Positions 8,676 through 17,721 of a DNA stretch of 64,000 nucleotides are shown here, in pieces. Both the position numbers and the translations under genes were made by a program. Position 1 is the first letter of the stretch. Each line of letters starts with the position of its first letter. The notes under the pieces are model-generated. The model did not search any database and was not told the origin of the DNA. It saw only the letters and a program-made list of their open reading frames with translations. The DNA is from Phycisphaerales bacterium (GTDB taxonomy: Bacteria; Planctomycetota; Phycisphaerae; Phycisphaerales; UBA1924). The stretch lies in the NCBI GenBank assembly GCA_016699835.1, contig CP064987.1:2542001-2606000 (forward strand), given 5' to 3'.

Positions 8676-10307
8676 GTGGCGGCCAAGCCCTGGGTCACGC
8701 TGTTCTATACCTTTGTGCCCCTCCTGTTGATCGTGCTCCTCGGGTGGTACCTGATCGGCCGGATGCTGCGTGGCGCCGGGGCGGGCGCAGGGATGCTGGG
8801 GAACTTCGGCAAGAGCCGGCACCGCACGCTGAACAAAGAGATGACCGGCGTGAACTTCGCCGACGTCGCGGGTGTAGACGAGGCCAAGGAGGAGGTCCAC
8901 GAGATCATCGAGTTCCTCAAGAACCCCAAGCGATTCGCGAAACTCGGCGGACGCATCCCGCGCGGCGTGCTGCTCGTCGGCGAGCCGGGGTGCGGGAAGA
9001 CGCTGCTCGCCAAGGCGATCGCGGGGGAGGCCGATGTGCCCTTCTTCTCGATCTCCGGGTCGGACTTTGTCGAGATGTTCGTGGGTGTGGGCGCCAGCAG
9101 GGTGAGGGATCTGTTCAAGCAGGCCAAGGAGTCGGCGCCGTGCATTATCTTCCTGGATGAGATCGACGCGGTCGGGCGCCGGCGTGGCAGCGGCTACAAC
9201 ACGGGCGGGCACGATGAGCGCGAGCAGACGCTCAACGCGATCCTCGTGGAGATGGACGGCTTCACGCCCAGCGACGGCGTGATCGTGATCGCTGCCACCA
9301 ACCGGGCCGACGTGCTCGACCCCGCGCTCGTCCGCCCGGGCCGATTTGATCGCCAGGTGACGGTCCCGCTCCCGGACATCAAGGGGCGCGTGGAGATCCT
9401 CCGCGTGCACGCGAAGAAGGTGAAGATGGGCCCGGACGTGGACCTCGAGCGTGTCGCTCGCGGCACGCCGATGTTCAGCGGCGCGGACCTTGCCGCGATC
9501 ATTAACGAGGCGGCGATCTCCGCGACGATGCAGGAGAAGGACTTCGTTGAGCACGAGGACCTCGAGGAGGCCCGCGACAAGGTGAAGTTCGGTCGCGCCA
9601 AGAAGAGCCGCGTGCGGGAGGCCGAAGAGAATCGGGCGACGGCGTACCACGAGGCCGGGCACGCCGTGCTCAACGCGTTACTCAAGGACGCCGACCCGCT
9701 CCACAAGGTCACGATCATCCCGCGGGGGAACTATGGCGGGGCGTCGTTCAGCCTCCCCGAGAAGGATCGACACGGATACGGGCGGCGCTGGCTCAACGCC
9801 CACATGCGAATCGCGTGCGGCGGCCGCATCGCCGAGGAGAAGGCGACCGGCGATATCTCCTCCGGCGCGTCGCAGGACATCCTCCAGATCACGGGGATCG
9901 CCCGGGCGATGGTCCTGGAATGGGGCATGAGCGACCGGCTCGGGTTTGTGCGGTACCACGGCGTGGACACGCGCGAGCGGTACATCGCCGAGCGGGATTT
10001 CTCGGAGGACACCGCGAGTGAGATCGATCACGAGGTCAAGCGCCTCGTGGACGAGGCGTTCAACGACGCCGCTCGGATCCTCGAGGACAACTGGGAGAAG
10101 GTCATCGCGGTCGCCGAGGCGCTCCTGAAGCACGAGACGCTCTCGGGCGATGAGGTCCACCGCCTGATGCGGGGCGAGTTGCTCACGCGACCGACGGTGA
10201 GCGAGATCTTAAAGGCCGAGTCACGAAAGCCGGCGGACCCCAAGGCGCCGCGGGCCGGCGACGCCCCGCCCGACTTGCCGCCGGGGACGATGCCGACGCC
10301 CGCATAA
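8676..10307 (+). CDS. ftsH: ATP-dependent zinc metalloprotease FtsH, main part
   Basis: This frame is open from 8541; GTG 8676 is the first usable start and gives 543 residues. It holds the second membrane segment (VTLFYTFVPLLLIVLLGWYLI), the AAA+ module with Walker A GEPGCGKT (about residue 103), Walker B CIIFLDEIDA and the second region of homology (ATNRADVLDPALVRPGRFD), then the zinc protease site HEAGH near residue 325. FtsH degrades membrane and regulatory proteins at the inner membrane. All catalytic motifs are intact, so only the N-terminal anchor is separated by the frameshift near 8641. The Cys in Walker A, usually Thr, is unusual. The C-terminus is a Pro/Ala-rich tail. Confidence 0.93.
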   Translation: MAAKPWVTLFYTFVPLLLIVLLGWYLIGRMLRGAGAGAGMLGNFGKSRHRTLNKEMTGVNFADVAGVDEAKEEVHEIIEFLKNPKRFAKLGGRIPRGVLLVGEPGCGKTLLAKAIAGEADVPFFSISGSDFVEMFVGVGASRVRDLFKQAKESAPCIIFLDEIDAVGRRRGSGYNTGGHDEREQTLNAILVEMDGFTPSDGVIVIAATNRADVLDPALVRPGRFDRQVTVPLPDIKGRVEILRVHAKKVKMGPDVDLERVARGTPMFSGADLAAIINEAAISATMQEKDFVEHEDLEEARDKVKFGRAKKSRVREAEENRATAYHEAGHAVLNALLKDADPLHKVTIIPRGNYGGASFSLPEKDRHGYGRRWLNAHMRIACGGRIAEEKATGDISSGASQDILQITGIARAMVLEWGMSDRLGFVRYHGVDTRERYIAERDFSEDTASEIDHEVKRLVDEAFNDAARILEDNWEKVIAVAEALLKHETLSGDEVHRLMRGELLTRPTVSEILKAESRKPADPKAPRAGDAPPDLPPGTMPTPA

Positions 10308-10362
10308 CTCGATCTCGTGGTCTTACTCTCGCTCGTGGTCGCGGGTGGCCGATCCTGACGCC

Positions 10363-11341
10363 ATGAAGCGTCTGCATTTCGTCGAGCAATCGCTGCTCCG
10401 TGGAATGGCGTTGTTTGCCGGGATGCTGCTCGCGATCGGAGCGGTGGGGACAGCCCGCGGATGGGCCGAGGCGGGGGCGATCCTGGTTGATGCCCGGCGT
10501 TTCGGCGTCGCGGGGATTCCAATCCTTGTCGGGCTGGCCGCAGCGTTGATTGTTGGCGGAGTTCGATCGACGCCACTGGGCATACGGATCGCACGGGTGG
10601 GTCTGGCCATGCTCGCGTTGTGGGCGTGCGTCGATTCCATCCGATTCTGGAGGTTGATCCACGCACACGAGATCGACTCCCTTCTGCCTGTGCCATTCTC
10701 GATCGTCGTGGCGGGTGCGGCGATGTTGGCGGCGCTCCGCCTCCGCGCCCTCGACACGTCCTGGCGTTGGCTTGCCGGTGTTGTTGTGATGTCGGGTGTG
10801 TGGGCCGCGATGTTTCCGTTCGGTGTGATGATCTTTGCGGGTCGAACCGATTACCGCCAACCCAGCGACATGGCACTTGTCTTTGGAGCGCGTGCGTATG
10901 CCGACGGACGCGCGTCGGATGCGCTCGAGGATCGGATGCTGGCGGCCTGTGACGTCATTCGCGAAGGTTTCGCACCGGTGCTCGTCGTCTCGGGCGGTCC
11001 AGGTGATGGCGATTTCCACGAGACCGATGTCATGCGCCGGATTGCGCTCGAGCAGGGACTCGACGAGGGCCAGATCATCGTCGATCGGAATGGCATGAGC
11101 ACCCGCGACTCCGTCGAGTTCGCGGCACACCTCGCCCGAGAGCCGCGGATTCACGCGTGCAATTGCGGTGAGCCATTTCTATCACGTGCCAAGGATCCGG
11201 CTGGAGGCCTCGCGCCTGGGGCTCGACGTGCGCACCGTCCCGGCCAGTCAACGCGGGCGGATCCTGAAGGCGCTCCCGTGGTTCATGTTCCGTGAGTCGG
11301 CGGCATGGTGGCGAACGATCGTGCGAAACGCGATTCTGTGA
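10363..11341 (+). pseudogene. DUF218 (YdcF/SanA-type) membrane protein, frameshifted near the C-terminus
   Basis: From ATG 10363 the protein has four hydrophobic segments and then a DUF218 domain: DMALVFGARAYADGRASDALEDRMLAA, then VLVVSGGPGDGDFHETDVM, then STRDSVEFAAHLA. After HLAREPRIHA (about 11157) the reading frame turns to nonsense and ends at 11295. One base further on, the other frame gives AIAVSHFYHVPRIRLEASR and ends at TGA 11339-11341; this is the conserved DUF218 ending. So the gene carries one extra base at about 11158. DUF218 proteins act in envelope or sugar-nucleotide metabolism, with biochemistry poorly known. Sequence error and real decay cannot be told apart here. Confidence 0.8.
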
Positions 11342-11478
11342 TGCGAACATTCGCCCGAAATCGGCCCTGAAACCCGAACTCGGCCTTTCCGAACCAGTGT
11401 GTCTAGGGTTCCTTGCCAGGATGTCCGTCAAACGGGCTTCGGAGAGATAGGACGGGGGGGGGCACGAGGAGGTTTTCC

Positions 11479-12825
11479 ATGTCGAATCGTCGAATGACCG
11501 CCGGGTTCGTGCTGCTCGCCTTGGTTGGCGCTCCAATCGGTGTGTGCCATGCTCAGGAGTCTGGCGGTGGACAACCCCCGGCCACGACACCAGCCGCCGC
11601 CGGGCAACCTGCGGATTCGGGCGTGCCCCGGAACGTGATGGAGGACTTCCTCCGCGGGTTCGATGGCGACACCGAGGCCATGACCCGGGCGATCGCCGCG
11701 ACGGATGAGATTCTTCGACAGAATCCGAACAACGCCGAGGCCATGGCGTGGCGCGGCTCGGGCATGACCGCGAGTTGCGGGCAGGCGTTCGCCTCGGGCA
11801 ATCCGCAGGAGGGCATGCGCCTGTGGACCGAGGGTGTCGCAGGGCTGAACCATGCTGTCGAACTCCAGGGCGACAACCCCGTCGTGCGCATGGTCCGTGG
11901 CAAGACCATGCTCGAGTCGTCGGTCTATGACCCCAATCCCGAGAGCAAGGCCAAGGCGCTCAAGACCGCCGTCGAGGATCTCGAACTCGCGCTCGTGCTC
12001 GTCAACGATCCGAACGAGCGCGTCCCCGCGTCGGAGTCGCGGATGATCGCGGCGTGGCTGAGCGACGGGTGGGAACGTCTGGGCGACAAAGCCAAAGCGG
12101 ACAAGTACAAGTTGATGGCGGGCGAACAGCTCAAGAAATCACAGGCCGAGGACGCCGCGCGAAGGCCCAAGGACACGACGCTGCTGACGATCGACTCGGC
12201 CCTGGTGCTCCGTGAGGTCGAGTGGGTGAAGCCGCTGGTCAAGGACATCCGCGCGGGCGGGCGTGGCGATTACAAGGCGCTCGACCGCGCGATCGCGGTG
12301 GTGGATGCGCGCCTCGAGGCCGATGCCGCCGACGCGAGTTCGAGGGCCTGGCGCGGCTTCCTGCGCACGATTCGCTGCAGCGAGTGGTTCGCCAAGGGCG
12401 ATTTTAAGGAGGGCATGAAGCACTATGGGCAGGGGATGCAGGAAATGGACCGGGCTATCTCCGACGACCCCACGGTCCTCGATGGGCGGGCGCTCAAGGC
12501 GGTGACGCTCCTCAACTCGGCGCGGCATGAGCAGGGTCACGAGCGGATCAAGGCGCGTGCGACGAGCGCGGCGTCGGAACTGGACCGGTTCGTACGGGCG
12601 TGCATCGACGCGAAGACACCTTTGGCAGGTGCCGCGGAGATCGAGTCTCGCCTGATGCACGCCGAGTGCGAGATGCTCTGTCGTGAGCCGGCCAAATCCC
12701 GGGCGATCCTGGCGAAGTTGCCGGGCGAGTTGACCAAGGAGCAAGCCGCGCGTCGCGACGAGTTGCTCGGCCGCGTGAAACTGCTCGAAGAGAAGAAGGC
12801 CGAACTCTCCCCCGCGGGCAAGTGA
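11479..12825 (+). CDS. Exported TPR-like helical protein
   Basis: This protein has 448 residues from ATG 11479, fixed by GAGGAGG at 11466-11472, six bases upstream. A signal peptide ends near GVCHAQ. The mature protein has two halves, each with a D-[RA]-AI-A-x-x-[DE]-[AE] helix, an AW-RG motif and a C-G/CSEWFA-like segment (AMAWRGSGMTASCGQAFASG and SSRAWRGFLRTIRCSEWFAKG), so it looks internally duplicated. The helical repeats resemble tetratricopeptides. No catalytic motif is seen. It probably acts in protein-protein contacts in the periplasm. It stands alone, with about 135 bases before it and 260 after. Confidence 0.7.
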   Translation: MSNRRMTAGFVLLALVGAPIGVCHAQESGGGQPPATTPAAAGQPADSGVPRNVMEDFLRGFDGDTEAMTRAIAATDEILRQNPNNAEAMAWRGSGMTASCGQAFASGNPQEGMRLWTEGVAGLNHAVELQGDNPVVRMVRGKTMLESSVYDPNPESKAKALKTAVEDLELALVLVNDPNERVPASESRMIAAWLSDGWERLGDKAKADKYKLMAGEQLKKSQAEDAARRPKDTTLLTIDSALVLREVEWVKPLVKDIRAGGRGDYKALDRAIAVVDARLEADAADASSRAWRGFLRTIRCSEWFAKGDFKEGMKHYGQGMQEMDRAISDDPTVLDGRALKAVTLLNSARHEQGHERIKARATSAASELDRFVRACIDAKTPLAGAAEIESRLMHAECEMLCREPAKSRAILAKLPGELTKEQAARRDELLGRVKLLEEKKAELSPAGK

Positions 12826-13088
12826 TTTCTCGGACCGCGACATTCTCGGTCACGCGCCAAGGTAATTGAATGCCCGCACGATCGATGCGACCCGCGCGAT
12901 CGCCACGCCGTCGCTTCCACCACCCCCGACGGGGTGGCATTTCCACACACCGTATCGCAGATCTCCGATGGTGAGTCGAAGCCGCGGGCGGAGGGATCAG
13001 GGATCCTCCACGAGCGGCCCATGCCCGTCGAATCGGAAGAGCAGTGTCGCTTTCCCGCGTCGGCGTCGCTCACTCTGGGAGGATGTCG

Positions 13089-13799
13089 ATGGAAAAGAAT
13101 GGGAATTGCTCGTGGCTGAATCGTCGAGCCGCCGCGGCGACGCTGATCGCCCTCGCGGGCGTCGCGGCGTTCTTTGCCGGTCGCGGACCCAAGAACGCCG
13201 CGGCCCAGAACTCGCCACCGGCCAGTTATCCGCTGATCACGATCGTCCGTGACTTCAACTCGGGCAGCGCCGACTTCCAGTCACACGTGATGTCGGGCGC
13301 TCGCCCCACCGCGGGAAACGTCTCGACCACGCTCGACGGCACGGGCGCCCCGGTCTATACCGGCGGTGGCAAGGTCGTGGACTCGCCCGCGCGTGACTCC
13401 AAGGGTCGCACGATCCCGCCTGGCGCCGTCAAGGCTCACGCGGTGTCGTCCTTCTCGATCTCGGGCGACCGCGTCGTCGCGAACGAGCCGATGGCGGCGA
13501 AGATCACCGTGATCGGGTCCGAGTTGTATAGTGGCAACCTCATCTATCCCGTGACCACGCAGATCCTCGCCAATGGATCCACCTTCGAGCCGTTCGGCCC
13601 GTACAACAGCCCGACTACAGGAAATGTCGACGACAAGAACAACCCGCGATACACGGTCCTTCCCGTGATGATCCAGCCGGGCTCGTACGTCGCCGTCAAC
13701 GGCAAGAGTTGGGAGCCGGTCTCGGGCAACCAGGCCTCGACCGTGGACTCGGGATGGAAGACGCTCATGGAGGCGAACTCCAGCGCCGGCAGTGCCTAG
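13089..13799 (+). CDS. Fibro-slime protein, N-terminal part up to in-frame amber codon
   Basis: This part has 236 residues from ATG 13089 (GGGAGG six bases upstream). It begins with a membrane/signal segment (AAAATLIALAGVAAFFAG) and contains the RDF...SADFQ opening of fibro-slime domains, then GAPVYTGGGKV. It stops at TAG 13797-13799. The same frame continues at once with the rest of the domain, so this is one gene with an in-frame stop. Fibro-slime domains, first described in slime-mould and fibrobacter secreted proteins, are extracellular and thought to bind carbohydrate. TAG is a normal stop elsewhere here (for example groEL), so recoding is not expected. Confidence 0.75.
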   Translation: MEKNGNCSWLNRRAAAATLIALAGVAAFFAGRGPKNAAAQNSPPASYPLITIVRDFNSGSADFQSHVMSGARPTAGNVSTTLDGTGAPVYTGGGKVVDSPARDSKGRTIPPGAVKAHAVSSFSISGDRVVANEPMAAKITVIGSELYSGNLIYPVTTQILANGSTFEPFGPYNSPTTGNVDDKNNPRYTVLPVMIQPGSYVAVNGKSWEPVSGNQASTVDSGWKTLMEANSSAGSA

Positions 13800-14609
13800 G
13801 TGATCGCGCTCCGCAACGGCGACACGGTCCCGACGGTCGCGGGATTCGGCAAGCAGACCTCCGTCGCCCAGATGCTCAGCACCACGACGGACGCCTCGGG
13901 CAAAATCAAACTGAAGGACAACCAGGTCGTCTACCTCTTCGAGTTGTATACCTCGAACCAGAGCAACTCGGCGTTCGACCTCCAGGACCTCGTTGTCCTG
14001 GTTGAACTCGCGAGCGATCCGTCGTACTTCAACACCACGACAACCGGTACGACGGGCGGATGTCTTGCGCTCAGCGATACGGCGGCTCGCCTCGGTTCGG
14101 CCAATAGCGGCTCGATCACCTCGTCCAACAGTTTCTCCCAGTGGTTCACCAACGTGAGCGGGCAGAACCTCGCCGCCAAGCACACTCTCAAGATGATGCT
14201 CGATCCGGCGACCGGGGTCTATTCCTACTCGACGCCCGACCTCCACCCCATCGACGACATGCTCTATGGCAACATGGGCGCCGCGCACAACCGCGGGTTC
14301 ACGATGGTGATCGACGCCGAGATGGACTGCAAGGCCTGCGGCGGGCAGTTCATCGAGGTCGCCGGCGACGGCGACGCCTGGCTCTTCGTCGATGGCAAAC
14401 TCGTCATGGATATGGGCACCACCAGCGGCAGCGGGTCGGGCGGACAGTACCTCGAGTTCGATCGACTCGAACTCGGCGACAAGACCGTCCGTGTCCAACT
14501 CTTCTACGCACAGCGCGGCGACAGCGCGGCCTTCACCCTCCGCACCAACGTCCACCTTCGCTCGGCCAAGAGCGTCGATCTCCCCCCCGTCTCCGGTCTC
14601 TACGACTGA
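13800..14609 (+). CDS. Fibro-slime protein, C-terminal part after the amber codon
   Basis: This part has 269 residues in the same frame as the preceding one, starting with GTG directly after the TAG. It carries the core of the domain: SNSFSQWFTNVSGQN, then GFTMVIDAEMDC, GDGDAWLFVDGKLVMDMG, a glycine/serine loop, then LEFDRLELGDKTVRVQLFYAQRGDSAAFTLRTN. The DAWLFVDGK and FYAQR motifs are diagnostic of fibro-slime/PA14-like beta-sandwiches. It has no signal peptide of its own, which supports the view that it belongs to the upstream part. The gene ends convergently with argS about 180 bases away. Confidence 0.72.
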   Translation: MIALRNGDTVPTVAGFGKQTSVAQMLSTTTDASGKIKLKDNQVVYLFELYTSNQSNSAFDLQDLVVLVELASDPSYFNTTTTGTTGGCLALSDTAARLGSANSGSITSSNSFSQWFTNVSGQNLAAKHTLKMMLDPATGVYSYSTPDLHPIDDMLYGNMGAAHNRGFTMVIDAEMDCKACGGQFIEVAGDGDAWLFVDGKLVMDMGTTSGSGSGGQYLEFDRLELGDKTVRVQLFYAQRGDSAAFTLRTNVHLRSAKSVDLPPVSGLYD

Positions 14610-14672
14610 TCCGGATTCCGAACACATCTCACACGGGTGGCGAGAAATCGTCACCCGTTTGTCATTGGACGA

Positions 14673-14712
14673 TCCCGGGTACCCCCACGCTCCGCGTGGG
14701 GTTCCACTTCTC
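14673..14712. repeat. Dispersed stem-loop, copy 1 (beyond argS 3' end)
   Basis: TCCCGGGTACC is followed by a perfect eight-base stem CCCCACGC / GCGTGGGG around TCC and then CCACTTCT. The same arrangement, with a different stem, lies beyond the asnS 3' end at 35468-35506. The stem bases differ but pairing is kept, as expected of a REP-like or structural element. Confidence 0.65.
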
Positions 14713-14788
14713 CCCACCCTCCACTCCACGCGGTAGCGATCTGGTTCATCTTCACGCACGAATCCCGGCACCACCTCGGCACATCGCC

Positions 14789-16705
14789 TCACATCCGCTC
14801 GACCGTGGGCATTCCCAGCACGCCAAGCCCATCTTCGAGAACCCGGGCCGTCAGATGGCAGAGACGCAGCCGCGATCGTCGCGTGTCCTCGTCCGAAGCC
14901 GCCAGCACGGGGCACTGGTCGAAGAACGTGCTGAATGTTCCCGCGAGCGTGAAGAGATACGTGCAGAGCCGGTGCGGCTCGAGCGACGCCGTCACGCCCT
15001 CGAGCGCGCTCGAGTAACCCAGCAGCGTGAGCGAGAGCGCCTTCTCCGCGGGCTCCTGGAGCGTGATCGGCGTCGACACGAGATCGGTCTGGGTCGTGGG
15101 GATGCCACGGGCCGCCGCCTTCCGGAAAATGCTCTTGATCCGCACCAGCGCATAGAGCAGATACGGCCCGGTGTTCCCCTCGAACGAGAGCATCCGGTCG
15201 AACGAGAAGACGTAGTCCTTGATTCGGTCGTTGCAGAGGTCGGCGTACTTCATCGCCGTCACCCCGATCGCCTCGGCGGTGCGCGAGATCTCGTCGGGCG
15301 TGAGCGGCGGCTCGGCGGTGGCCGCCCGCGACTCCACCGCGACGCGTGCCCGCGAGACCGCCTCGTCGATGAGCGACTGCAAGTTCACGCTCTCGCCCGA
15401 TCGTGTTTTGAAGGGTCGCCCGTCCTCGCCCAGCACCGAGCCGAACGCCGCGTGCTCCATGACCGCGACTCGATCCGTTCCCGGAATCGTGGCGTATCCA
15501 GCCTTCGCCGACGCCCCAAAGACCTGGCGCAGGTGCAGATTCTGTCTCGCGTCGATCACATAGATCAGTCGCGTCGCGTGCATCGTCTGCACGCGCCGGC
15601 GGATGGCGGCGAGGTCCGTCGTCGCATAGAGATATCCGCCGTCGGTCTTGCGGATCAGGCACGGCTCCTTGATCCCGCCGTACGTGGGCTCCTCAAGCCG
15701 CACCACGAGAGCGCCCTGATCGACCTGCGCCACGCCTCGCGACTCGAGGTCGGCGACCAGCCCGGGGAGTTCCTCGGCATAACTCGATTCCCCCGCCGAG
15801 TGCTCCGCTGTGACGTTGACATTCAATCTCTTCGCCACGCTCAGACACACCGACATCGTGACATCGGCGAGGCGCTGCCAGACGCCAAAGGTCCTGGGCT
15901 CCTTGCGCTGCAGCGCGACGAGCGTCTCGCGTGCGTGCGTGAAGGCCTCGGTCGCGCCCTCGACCTGGGCCTCGAGTTCGGCGATCGCCTTCGGGCCCAT
16001 GCCGAAGCGTTTGGCGGCCTCCAGCCCCGCCATGTCGCGCTGGCACTCGGCCTGGGCGAGTTTGTAGTTGCGATCAAGGTCGTCAAGCGTGAGAGTGTTG
16101 AGATCGATCTCGCCGCGTTCCTGCTGACGCATGAGGCGTGCTGTCACCATCGCGATGGGCAGGCCCCAGTCCCCGACGTGATTCTGGCGGATGACGGTGT
16201 GCCCGAGCCGCTCGAGCGTGCGCGCGATCGCATCGCCGATGAAGGGCGAGCGCAGGTGTCCCACGTGCATCTGCTTGGCGAGGTTCACGCCGAAGAGATC
16301 GACGACGATCCGCTCGGGGTGTGATGACGGGGTGACGCCGAGCGAAGGCGTGTCGAGAGCCGCGAGCATCGCCGAGAGCGCGTCGGGATCGAGCGTGATG
16401 TTGATGAATCCCGGCCCTCCAATCGACGCCTCGTCGAGAGGCAACGCCACGTCTCGAACATCGACCTTCGAGACGATCGCCTTCGCCACCTCACGCGGCG
16501 GCTTGCCGACTCGCTTGGAGAGGCCCATCGCCACGTTGCACTGGAAGTCTCCGGTCGCGGCATTCTTCGCGCCGGCCTTGCTCGCGACGATCAATGGATC
16601 GACGTCGCCCGTGAGTTCCGGGAACGCGGCGTGGATCGCGCGGATGAATCGATCGCCAAGAATCGCGACGGGATCGTGCCCGCCGGGTGGTGTGCCGTGA
16701 GTCAT
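14789..16705 (-). CDS. argS: Arginyl-tRNA synthetase
   Basis: This class I enzyme charges tRNA-Arg with arginine. It has 638 residues. It carries the additional N-terminal domain, the HIGH-type motif in VNLAKQMHVGHLRS, the GDWG sequence (NHVGDWGLPIAM), the KMSKS-equivalent (GRPFKTRSGE) and a DALR C-terminal domain ending RVLEDGLGVLGMPTVERM. The start overlaps the preceding stop by four bases. It is the last gene of a minus-strand run with a glycosyltransferase, an unknown protein and an ABC binding protein. The tRNA-Arg(UCU) gene, a possible substrate, lies at 45545. Confidence 0.97.
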   Translation of the reverse strand: MTHGTPPGGHDPVAILGDRFIRAIHAAFPELTGDVDPLIVASKAGAKNAATGDFQCNVAMGLSKRVGKPPREVAKAIVSKVDVRDVALPLDEASIGGPGFINITLDPDALSAMLAALDTPSLGVTPSSHPERIVVDLFGVNLAKQMHVGHLRSPFIGDAIARTLERLGHTVIRQNHVGDWGLPIAMVTARLMRQQERGEIDLNTLTLDDLDRNYKLAQAECQRDMAGLEAAKRFGMGPKAIAELEAQVEGATEAFTHARETLVALQRKEPRTFGVWQRLADVTMSVCLSVAKRLNVNVTAEHSAGESSYAEELPGLVADLESRGVAQVDQGALVVRLEEPTYGGIKEPCLIRKTDGGYLYATTDLAAIRRRVQTMHATRLIYVIDARQNLHLRQVFGASAKAGYATIPGTDRVAVMEHAAFGSVLGEDGRPFKTRSGESVNLQSLIDEAVSRARVAVESRAATAEPPLTPDEISRTAEAIGVTAMKYADLCNDRIKDYVFSFDRMLSFEGNTGPYLLYALVRIKSIFRKAAARGIPTTQTDLVSTPITLQEPAEKALSLTLLGYSSALEGVTASLEPHRLCTYLFTLAGTFSTFFDQCPVLAASDEDTRRSRLRLCHLTARVLEDGLGVLGMPTVERM

Positions 16706-17721
16706 GGGCGGATGGTATTCGCGGCGTCTGCCGGTTTCGGTGTGCCCTTTCGCGCGTCACGCCACGACTCCAGCGTGCGGGCCAGTCGCTCGCCCACGTC
16801 GATCAACGCCGTGCTCGGCGTCTGACAGAGCGGGTCACTCTCGATCGCGACGCGCCCGGACCGAATGGACGGCAGATCTAGTCGAGAGAGCGGACCCATC
16901 GATTCAAGAGCGGTGGGGGAATCACGAGCTGGCTCATCCGGCCCCCGCGGCGAGAAGAGCACGATCCCATCGGGCGCGAGCCGCACCAGGTCCTCGTGGT
17001 CCAGCCGCATGTACGCCAAACCCTCCGCCATCGCGGGCACGCCACCGAGCCGCACGAGCAGATCATGATGGAACGAACCCGGTCCGAGGGCGGTCGGCGG
17101 ATCGACCGAGGCGAGCAGTAGGATCTTCCCCGCGCCCTCCAGCCCGTCGCGCCGCCGCCACGCTTTGGTCATGCGATCGGCGAGCGCTGCACCTCGCGAC
17201 GCGTCCTCGGGCGAGAGCCACGCCGAGAGTTCGAGCGTGACGCGCGGAATGTCGTCGAGCCGCACAAGCCCGACATCGTGCAACGTCCAGTGGTTCGCCC
17301 GCGCGAGTTCCTTCAGCCGCGGCGGCAACTCGCGAGAGCCCCATTGCGTGATGATGTGCGTCGGGTGAACCCGAAGCAGCGCCTCAAAGTCGATCCCCGC
17401 CTGATCGCCACAGATCTCCAGCGTTCGTGGCAGGGCGATCTCGTACGACGATCGCCCGACGACTCGCTCCTGAAGATCAAGATCTCTCAGGATCGCCGAC
17501 ACCGCCGGGCTGAGCGAGACGATCCGTAGTTGGCTCGACGCCTCTCGTCCGTCCGTCGGCGATGTGTCGCCATGGCTCTCGCCCGTCGCCGGCGTTCCCG
17601 ACGATCGCCGTTCACACCCGGCAACACACACAACCACGAAGACAGCAAGCGCAACGACGACACGGACCACCCACCGCGCGGGCTCGTCGACACATCGATC
17701 GATGGAAAGAGAGCCCATCAT
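16702..17721 (-). CDS. ABC transporter substrate-binding lipoprotein (BtuF/FepB-type)
   Basis: This protein has 339 residues with a lipoprotein signal (VVALAVFVVVCVAGC). The mature part fits the helical-backbone binding-protein family for cobalamin, haem and iron-siderophores: RIVSLSPAVSAILRDLDLQERVVGRSSYE, then CGDQAGIDFEALLRVHPTHIITQ, and later LVRLGGVPAMAEGLAYMRLDHEDLVRLAPDGIVLFSP. The S-L-S-P-x-x-[ST]-x-x-L opening is typical of BtuF. No permease or ATPase is adjacent, so the ligand cannot be assigned. The four-base overlaps at both ends put it in a tight operon with argS and the GHQP-motif gene. Confidence 0.82.
   Translation of the reverse strand: MMGSLSIDRCVDEPARWVVRVVVALAVFVVVCVAGCERRSSGTPATGESHGDTSPTDGREASSQLRIVSLSPAVSAILRDLDLQERVVGRSSYEIALPRTLEICGDQAGIDFEALLRVHPTHIITQWGSRELPPRLKELARANHWTLHDVGLVRLDDIPRVTLELSAWLSPEDASRGAALADRMTKAWRRRDGLEGAGKILLLASVDPPTALGPGSFHHDLLVRLGGVPAMAEGLAYMRLDHEDLVRLAPDGIVLFSPRGPDEPARDSPTALESMGPLSRLDLPSIRSGRVAIESDPLCQTPSTALIDVGERLARTLESWRDARKGTPKPADAANTIRP

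Noticed and set aside
14141..16324. Large plus-strand frame opposite argS
   Set aside because: A mirror frame of a GC-rich gene; argS motifs are on the minus strand.
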